A stretch of 64,000 bases of DNA from Emydura subglobosa. Taxonomy: Eukaryota > Chordata > Testudines > Chelidae. Below the pieces are notes generated by a model. That model saw only the letters and a program-made list of their open reading frames with translations, made no database searches and was not told the origin of the DNA. A program made the position numbers and the translations under genes. This document shows, piece after piece, positions 56,756 through 64,000 of the stretch; position 1 is the stretch's first letter; each line of letters begins with the position of its first letter. The stretch covers positions 7,692,689-7,756,688 of the forward strand of contig ML679995.1 in the NCBI GenBank assembly GCA_007922225.1. Direction: 5' to 3'.

Positions 56756-57429
56756 TCAAAATGTTATAATGCACTTAATTGTAGTTCCCTGAGAGGAAAG
56801 GATGGTCCGCGGCTGGTTGAAGTGGGATCTTTAGGCCAGTGATGGCTTGGGTGTGGAGGCAATATCAGCATATTTTACTCCCATTTTAAACCTGTCATAG
56901 CCAGGGTGAAAGATGGTAAAAGTACGCAGAAGTCTGAGCTCAATGGAGCCACAGTGATTACCCTGGGTGAGTATCTGGCCTAGGACAGAAAGGGAAGAAT
57001 ATCAATTTCAGCAGAAACTGTGAATGGATAGAGTGTAAATACTGGAGTTGTCATTAATATAGGACTCTAGGGTAAATATCACCCCGCTTTTGCAAACAGT
57101 GCTGCCAAATCTTTAAAGAATAAAATGAGGATCACAGTTTAATGTCTCATCCTAAAGATGGCACTTTAAAGCATCACCGCGCTCTCCTATTGCCATTCTG
57201 GGCAATTATTTGGTACTATTTATTCACTTGTACTTCAGTAATGCATGAAGGCTTCAATATCATGGACCCTACGCAATCTACACGTGCTACAGACAGAGTC
57301 CCTGCTCCGGAGAACATCCAAACTACATATAAAATGAGAGCCAATAGGGGGATACAACAAATGGATGGGGGCGCACAAGGTAACAGTGAAATGATTATGA
57401 TAAAGTAATGAGAGGTGAAGGCGCAAGAC
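56756..57429. other. unique sequence
   Basis: No gene or repeat is recognised. Confidence 0.4.
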
Positions 57430-57600
57430 ATGTAGTCTATTCTATTCCTGGTCCTGCCACTGGCTTGCAAGTCACTTCCCCTTTCTGTGCTTCATTCTCT
57501 CCACCTGTAAAACTGGGATAATGATGTGACCTTTGTTTTATAGAATGCTTTGAGGTCTATGGAGGAAAAACACTATAAGAGAGACAAGCATTCATTTTAA
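57430..57600 (+). mobile_element. MIR-type SINE, head missing
   Basis: 'ggtcctgccactggcttgcaagtcacttccc' (core), 'cattctctccacctgtaaaactgggataatgatgtgacc', then 'atagaatgctttgaggtctatgg' follow MIR order. Confidence 0.8.
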
Positions 57601-58654
57601 CTGCAATATACATATCACAGAGGAGCACTGTTTGCCTTGAAAGAATAAAGTATATTCCAAAACACAGGGCATGTGTTGATATTCAGATCTCACAATCAGC
57701 TTACAAATGAATTGCCTATTTTTTTTTAAAGAAAATTGTGGCCTGCAAGCTGGAAACCCATTGAAATACTGAACTGAAGGCTTTATTGCCCTCTACGATC
57801 AATGCTACTAATTCTTTAAGTATTTTTACATACACGATTGCAGTTCTAGGCCTACAGTCTCTAGTGTGTGATTGGAGGTTGCTAATGGAAAAATCAAACA
57901 CTAACACTGTTTTCCATTTTGTTCCCTAGCTTGTGGGATTCATTGCGACAAGACTGAGCAAATGAGAAACTTTCCCTTTCCCTCACCTACCATTGCAAAA
58001 GCAGGTGATTGTGGTTGCAGCCTCAATCTCTCAGGATCAGGAATTTTGCAGAGACTTCTCAAATGCAGCAAGTCGCTGTGGAAAGAAATTATGACAGATT
58101 AAGTTCCTGACAACGGTTTTCTACAAATGTTAACAATGCTATAAACCAGGTCAAAGGGCAACTGATGTAACCAGGCTCCTAAATTGTTTCTAAGTATAGA
58201 GTTGATGAACCCTTAGGATGAAGCTTCATTTCACTTACAGTCACGTTTCGCTCCACTACAAGGGGCCCAACTGTACGCTAGGAAGATGGAGTGAGAACCT
58301 GTTAAACACAGCCTTTGAAGTGGGCTTTGCTTTGTTTTTGTATCTGTTTTGGCTTGGTCTCTCCTTTGGTTGGAAAGAAGAGGAAAGAAGTTGCCACCAC
58401 AATATGACTGGAGGGACAAAGTGGAATTTGAACCTAAACCAACAACATTTTTGTGTGTTAGGCTCCTGGGGTTTGGTTTGGTCCCATTTCTTGTACTACT
58501 GTATGTTACATGTATGTGTGTGTTTATGTATGTCTATTTAACTGATCTATCTATGTTGCATACATTATATCATGATCAGGCCTGCCACAAACCCTCCCAT
58601 AGTAGAATCCTCTGAGGATGAAATTGAACACAGCAAATATATATTGATTTGGGG
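57601..58654. other. unique sequence
   Basis: No gene or repeat is recognised. The plus frames at 58218-58615 have no recognised domain. Confidence 0.4.
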
Positions 58655-58890
58655 TAAAATTTTCAAAATCACCTAAGTGTCTTAGGAGCCAAAATTCCAT
58701 TTTCAAAATCTGAGGGCCAGATTTTCAAAGGACTGGAGTCTAAATGGGAGTTAGATATCTATGCACTTTTGAAAATCCCACTAGACATCGATTTTCATCT
58801 TTAGGCACCTAAATTCCTTTGAAAATATGGCCATGGGTACTTAAGTCACTTTTTCAAAAACACCTAAGTCCCATTATCAAATGTCACCCC
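58655..58890. repeat. palindromic interspersed element
   Basis: ggccagattttcaaagga (58715-58732) is matched by its complement tcctttgaaaatatggcc (58815-58832) with one mismatch. The outer parts hold caaaatcacctaagtg and ttcaaaaacacctaagtccc. Noncoding. Confidence 0.75.
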
Positions 58891-60154
58891 ATGACTCTAT
58901 CCCTTCCAACTCTATGATTCTAGGATTCTTTGACTCAAAGTAATTAATAGATTTACTTGCGCATCATGTACTTAGAGGGTTTTTCTTTTTTCTTTACACT
59001 AAGGCCCCTTTACAGTCAGGCAGTGGGTGTGTGTATATATTACACCCACTTTAAGGCCCCTCTATACTACCAGATAAATGTAAATAGCCCTTAGTGTAAA
59101 TGAAAATCATCTCACAGAGTAAATGCTGTAATCTGGGGGAATAATGCATCATATTCTTCATTCACAGAGGCTGAATCCCTGGTTTACATGCAAAACTCAA
59201 AATCAACCTTAACTATGTAGCCACCACAAGCATTGGAGCAATATGGTTTTCTCTCTCAGAAAACTAGCACATCACCAGTTCATTCTTTTTCTCCAACATT
59301 AAAACCAGCAGTCACTGGGGGAGGAGGTGGGTGGGGAATTCAGTCGAACGAGCAGGACTTTTTTCATCTTTCTGATTCATTCAACATCTACTGCTGTCCT
59401 TTGGAGTCTTTCCAACTTACTTTCAATTAAAATGAAAACCCTGACATCATTTCTGATCTCTCTGCTGTACCTTCTGTGAGCTCGGAGTATCTGTGAGGTC
59501 AGAACAACAACTTACCAAGCAAAAACATCCCAAGAACACTCCACAAAAAACCAAAAGGGATAGATCTGTCAATTCCTGCTAAAACAAGGTGTTTGACTGC
59601 TATTAAATAACCATGTGTATCAATAACCTGGGGACTCTCAAGAATAGAGACTAACATAAGCGGAAGCCTTCCACACCAAATCACTTGGTAAACTAGACTG
59701 ATGGCCCAGATATCTAGCTGGTGTCAAAAGGCATAGTTCCAGACCCAAAAATGGAAATTTAGGGTGAAATTTAGAGGGTCGCATCAGTGCTAGGCACCAC
59801 TTAAATCTTACCTAAGAGACATTTCAAAGGCTTACAGGGCATGACTTAGATAGGTGAATTTTATGCTCTCAACAGACACAAGCTTCCCTCCTCCATTTAC
59901 AAGGAAACTCAGCTGTAATCAATAGAAGAAAAAATATTTTCACATGGAACATTGGAAGAATGGTCCTTAGCTGGTATTAATCATCCACACTCAATTGCAA
60001 TCAATTCAACTTCCACTATCTGAGGTTCTGGCCCAATATATTCCACAAATATCTCCAGGGGCCATGCTGTGGAAAGGGCATGTTATTGAAACATCGGGTC
60101 ATTCAGTGATATAATAAGTATATGATCATGTGTGACAGAGGGAAGGATTCCTGA
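58891..60154. other. mostly unique; small dyad at 59000-59070
   Basis: 'taaggccccttta' and 'taaggcccctcta' flank gtgggtgt...acacccac, a small inverted repeat (59023-59049). No gene is seen in the rest. Confidence 0.4.
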
Positions 60155-60560
60155 ACAGAACTAGTCAGGAATTTTTCAATGACTTGTTTTTTCATTGAAA
60201 AAAATGCCAATTTTTCAAAAACCAAAACTTTTCATGGGAAAGGGTCAGTTTTAACTCATTTTTGTGAATAAAACAAAGTTTTGAAGTTGCACTTATTTTT
60301 AAAAAGCTTTTTTGGCTGTGAAGGGACTTTTTGGTTAGAAATTTCAGGTAATTGTAGCAACATGCAAAGATAAAAATGAGCAAAAAGGAAATGGAACATT
60401 CTGAAATGAAATGATTTGATTTACTTGAACCAAAATTTTTGGATTTTCAGTTCAGAGAGGATTTCAAAATGTCCATTTTTTGTCCCACGGGAAAGGATAA
60501 AACATAGAAATCTTGAAAACGTTTACAGGACAGGAATGCCATTTCCTAGACAGCTCTACA
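60155..60560. repeat. AT-rich palindromic interspersed repeat (copy 5, full length)
   Basis: The left end agaactagtcaggaatt and the right end aatgccatttcctagacagctcta are imperfect inverted partners. This is about 405 bp and the only copy here with both ends visible. The interior has ttttcattgaaaaa-type dyads. No coding. Confidence 0.7.
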
Positions 60561-60631
60561 TGTGAACAATGGCTAAGGAAAGGTCTTGTTCATGTGACTA
60601 ACAGTCACCAGCTATTCCTACAGCATGCAGA

Positions 60632-60755
60632 TGCTTGGATTCACAGGCCAGAAGTGACACCACTGTGACATCTAGTCTGGTGTTCTGTATAACACAGGCC
60701 ATAGGACTTCCCTGAATTAATTCATGCTTTAAATCCAACAGGATTGAATGTCTCT
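60632..60755 (-). mobile_element. CR1 LINE 3' end fragment (minus)
   Basis: 'gattcacaggccagaagtgacaccactgtgacatctagtctgg' and 'tgtataacacaggccatagga' match the CR1 3' end at 15.14-15.22 kb. Confidence 0.8.
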
Positions 60756-61144
60756 AAGGTGTTTGAAAAGTTGTTTTCTGAGCCTCTTGATATTTTGGGG
60801 AAGGAATGTTCAAAAATGACAATGTGACTTTGTTTTTCATATTAGCATAACAATCTGTCTTTTCAGATAAAGGTAGAGAAATGATAGAGATAAACATTTT
60901 TTTTCATGATATTGCTAAAGAGCAAATAAAATCCAAGTTACCTACTTTCTCTACTTCCTTAAAGGTACTTACATGTTAGGGGAGTGTGTCAATTAGCCTT
61001 GCTCCATTGACGTCAAGGGTACTACTCACTGTATACTACCTAAGAATCTAGCCCTGTACTCCTAGTTCTGACACATTTGTGTTTCTCAAAAACTATCTCA
61101 CTACCTCGAGAAATTAAAAATAGGGATGAAACCATGAGATGCAT
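60756..61144. other. unique sequence
   Basis: I see nothing in it. Confidence 0.4.
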
Positions 61145-61215
61145 GGAGATTTTATGATCATTTAGCCTCACCTCCCACACAACATAGACCCATAGAATTT
61201 GACCTGGAAGTAAAG
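61145..61215 (-). mobile_element. diverged CR1 3' end fragment (minus)
   Basis: 'tatgatcatttagcctcacctcccacacaacatagacccatagaatttgacc' aligns with the same CR1 3' end with many changes. Older copy. Confidence 0.6.
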
Positions 61216-61827
61216 AATTTGGTCATTCTGATTGTATTTTAGTTACTTAATATGGTGCAAATTTCCAGACAAAAATCAAATCTCTCCTGTTATTTGATCC
61301 ATATAGGGGCTCCTTATTGAATAATAATAATATTAGTAATAAAAGAGAGCCTGGAGATCCTCAGATGGAAGATGCATGATTATAAGGCATGATTATAAGG
61401 CACTTATACGTAATGTTTCTGCAGCTGATTTTCCAACCTTAACTACACCCAAAATCACTTCAAGTAGTAGAAAATATCTCACAGCAAAGCCTATTAGGAA
61501 GTTGTACATTTCCTAATGAATCTTGTGTATATGTAGGTGAAAGAGAGAAGATTTAGGAAGAGGCAACATTGCTAGAGCAGACCAGAACACAGCAATCCCA
61601 TTTTGCTGCAACTTTCAAGGTTTGTTAAAATGCAGAACGAAAAAACTTTCAAACTGTTCAGTTCCACGCTCTTCCTGATTAAAAGCAGAGCTTTGATCCC
61701 CTCTCATTCTGATTCAGGCAAAGCAGAGACTTGAACCAGGGAGTTGTACATCTGCATTATAACCCACAGCTGGTACTAGCTGGCAGGCTCAGCTGCTAGG
61801 CAAAGGAGTGAATGGATGTGGAGAAAA
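61216..61827. other. unique sequence
   Basis: A 13-bp unit gcatgattataag is tandemly doubled at 61374-61399. No gene. Confidence 0.45.
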
Positions 61828-61995
61828 CATACATAGGAGTTGCCATACTGCTCAGACTAATTGTTCAATTCAATATCCTTCCTCTGATGGCAGCCAATCC
61901 AGTTCCTTCAGTGAAAGAAAACCCCTGTAGTGGACAATTATACACACAAATAATTTCTCATACAGATTAGCTAGGCTTTTAATTCCCTAATGGGT
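61828..61995 (-). mobile_element. diverged CR1 3' fragment (minus)
   Basis: 'acataggagttgccatactgctcagac' followed by 'tgatggcagccaatccagttccttcagtgaaagaaaacccctgtagtggacaattat' keeps the order of the CR1 3' UTR seen at 27.5 kb. Old copy. Confidence 0.7.
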
Positions 61996-63736
61996 AAGAG
62001 TAAATGCACATTTGTATATAACGGGGCTGCGTGCATGCAAACTTTTGCACTCGCATGCTGTCCCCTTGGAGATTTGTCTGAAAGTCTTCTTGGACTATGA
62101 GGACCTCAATGACCATTGGAAGAAGGGGATCAGTTCGGGATAGAGCTTGTTACTGGTACAAACACTGTTAGCAGAAATGGGTCCAAGCCTTAAAATGTGG
62201 ATTAAGTCCAGGCATTGAAACTTCCTCACCCAACGTTTGGCACTAATGGGATTTGGGGCTCTTATTTGGCCCATATTAGAGATAAACCTGGATCCTGGTT
62301 TCAGGACTGAGATGTAGATCCAGTTTTTGAACCCACTCCAAGCTCCAGAGTAGTTAGAGTTAAGGTTCTGATTCGTTGTTTACATACTAACTGCTAGGTA
62401 TCTCCAGAAGAGAGAGCATGCGTGACGTCTCTCCTGGGGATCTAATAGCAGCAATGCACAGTTCACTATTTTAGCCCCCACGTACACACACGTGGGTGTG
62501 ACCTCAGCAACTATCAGTCCAATCCTACAATTGTTCCAAGCATGGAGTCCTCCCTCAAATCCCAGGGAGCTTTGATTGTGGTTCAACTGGAGGACTGGAA
62601 CATACAGCATACACTGTTCCATTATTCAGGTGCGTTGGTTACCATTTTGCTAGTGCGTAGAGAATTCTACAGTTTGCAGGACTTTTCTCCCTAAACAGAG
62701 CTCAATAGGTACTGAAGTATAATCTATGCTCTCTTAACACCCTAGTGCCTCTGGTTTAGTTCACGGCACATGCACAGAGAAGTTAGATGAAAACCATAAA
62801 TACTCTTCCTGAAAGTAGTGTTACATTGGAACCTTCCTTTCTTAGAATTCGGAATGCGAAGACATGAGAACCCCAAAACAAAGAGACACAAAGGTGCCTA
62901 CATTTCCAAAACACTGTTCAAATACACCACACCTTTGCCTATCAGCTGGTAGGATTTCCCTCCTTAGAAACAGGTTTTGTGGAAGGATTCACTAAGGCTA
63001 TTACTCTAACCTTTCCTTCTCTGCCTGATCCTAGGTACACCCTGCAGACTGTCAAACAGAATTCTCTCTTGCTTTAATCCCTGAGACCTTTTTCTCCCTC
63101 TTGTCTGGATCACCTCCAGAGCAAGGGTGGGGGTAAGTCAGTCCAAGACCTCAGGCATTTGAAATATATTCTGAGTCACTGTTGATAATTATAGAAATAG
63201 AACAACCAGTCCAGACTCTAAAGGAAAGCCAGACAGGTTTAGATATTTTCTGATCAGGAATGCAGCCAATGCACTTGGAATTAGTCTATTAAAGCTGTTT
63301 TGCAAACTCTCCTATCACTTCACATTATTTCCCCTTCAATCTCTCTCTTTCCAGAGAACATTTCAATATTGGGTCAGATTATGAATATTAAAGGATCTCC
63401 AAAACCCACGCTAATTTTAAATTACAAGCGCCGTGCATTGCAAATGACCTGAACTGTTTAAGACTCATCTTCCGTGTGAGTCATCTGCTTCCAGAGAATC
63501 AGGTCATGAAATCCTCTTGTTTTCAACTCAAGTGAAGTCTCTGAAATATCAAGGCAGTGCAACGTACCTCTCCCCCCAACTCCTTCTCTAACATTTAAAA
63601 AAGCAAATGTAGAGCTGGAGCAACTCGGTGGATTGACAATGCCTGAGAGACTGCAGTGATCTCTCCCCAGATCAGGTACGGCTCACACAGCAGAAAAGCT
63701 TCCCCTGCATTCAGATTCTATCTTGACCTACTAAGA
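61996..63736. other. unique sequence, no gene recognised
   Basis: No gene or repeat is recognised over 1.7 kb. Confidence 0.4.
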
Positions 63737-63930
63737 CAGGGGTAGTCAATTATTTTTTTGTCAAGGTCCAAATTTCTTGGTCAAGGTATATTCGAGGTCC
63801 AGACTCCAGAGATAATAGTGGGGGGAAAAAATAAAAACAATGATAGTAAGTAAAGAAAGATTTGGGGATCTGTTCAAAAGCGTCTGGCGGTCCAGATTTG
63901 GCCCCCCTTTTTAAGGCATCCCCTAAAGAT
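63737..63930. mobile_element. probable hAT-type non-autonomous element
   Basis: It starts caggggtagtcaattatt, a typical hAT-like end, and contains repeated 'ggtccagactccagag' and 'ggtccagatttgg' phrases. The right end is degraded (aaggcatccccta), so no target duplication can be fixed. Confidence 0.5.
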
Positions 63931-64000
63931 GATAACGGTAGTTCAGTCTCTGTGAACCAACAGCTTGCTCAGCCTTGGGCTGAGACTTATTGCAAATATA

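Noticed and set aside
56356..56774. Three overlapping minus frames rich in F, L and S resembling membrane proteins
   Set aside because: They are translations of a polypyrimidine strand. Low complexity gives long stop-free runs.
63729..63930. Exact 8-bp target duplication for the hAT-like element
   Set aside because: The left flank tactaaga has only a loose partner on the right and the right terminus is degraded, so no duplication can be claimed.

Overview
This window is vertebrate nuclear DNA, most likely from a turtle or another non-squamate sauropsid. I infer this from the repeat population: CR1 LINE copies of several 3'-end types, L2-like LINE 3' ends, MIR/CORE-type tRNA-derived SINEs that share the L2-like tail, short palindromic DNA elements, hAT and PIF/Harbinger remnants and an LTR of endogenous-retrovirus type. 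The base composition is moderately AT-rich and CpG-poor apart from a few repeats. I found no host protein-coding exon, no functional RNA gene and no bacterial or CRISPR-like feature. The window reads as intergenic or deep intronic DNA, and long open frames are rare and mostly lie inside repeats or in low-complexity sequence.

Layout. 0-8 kb: CR1 fragments at 1.07-1.68 kb (+) and 3.24-3.83 kb (-), a terminal-inverted-repeat element at 4.09-4.39 kb, a purine-rich tract near 5 kb and two SINEs at 7.4-7.7 kb. 8-15 kb: a solo LTR with a target-site duplication (8680-9053), then a decayed PIF/Harbinger transposon (about 10.8-13.26 kb, minus) interrupted by other repeat-like DNA. 15-20 kb: a nearly complete CR1 LINE on the minus strand with recognisable ORF1 (SGNH/GDSL esterase-like) and ORF2 (endonuclease plus reverse transcriptase), inactivated by stops and a frameshift. 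20-33 kb: L2-like 3' ends, SINEs, two large hairpin elements (21.15-21.38 and 24.45-24.67 kb) and two non-autonomous hAT elements with 8-bp target duplications (26343-26641 and 28158-28270). 33-48 kb: SINEs, CR1 copies at 38.28-39.15 kb (-) and 46.78-47.67 kb (+), a cluster of short palindromic repeats at 41.3-42.5 kb and an L2-like ORF2 fragment at 42.65 kb. 48-64 kb: a CpG-rich 1-kb island with a 40-bp direct repeat at both ends and a small ORF made of 25-residue repeats (49.12-50.15 kb), a 1-kb composite element carrying three tRNA-promoter-like modules (52.99-54.04 kb), a polypurine tract (56.4-56.75 kb), AT-rich palindromic repeats and old CR1 ends.

Functional logic. The coding remnants belong to three selfish systems: CR1, an L2-like LINE and PIF/Harbinger. 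Their non-autonomous dependants are also here: SINEs sharing the LINE tail, and short elements ending in a TGTCTACACT-type terminus that resembles the end of the Harbinger copy. Unique AT-rich stretches between repeats could include conserved regulatory DNA, but that cannot be decided from one sequence. Family assignments come from recognised motifs and remembered family features, not from a database search, and repeat boundaries are generally good to about 10-30 bp except where a target duplication fixes them.
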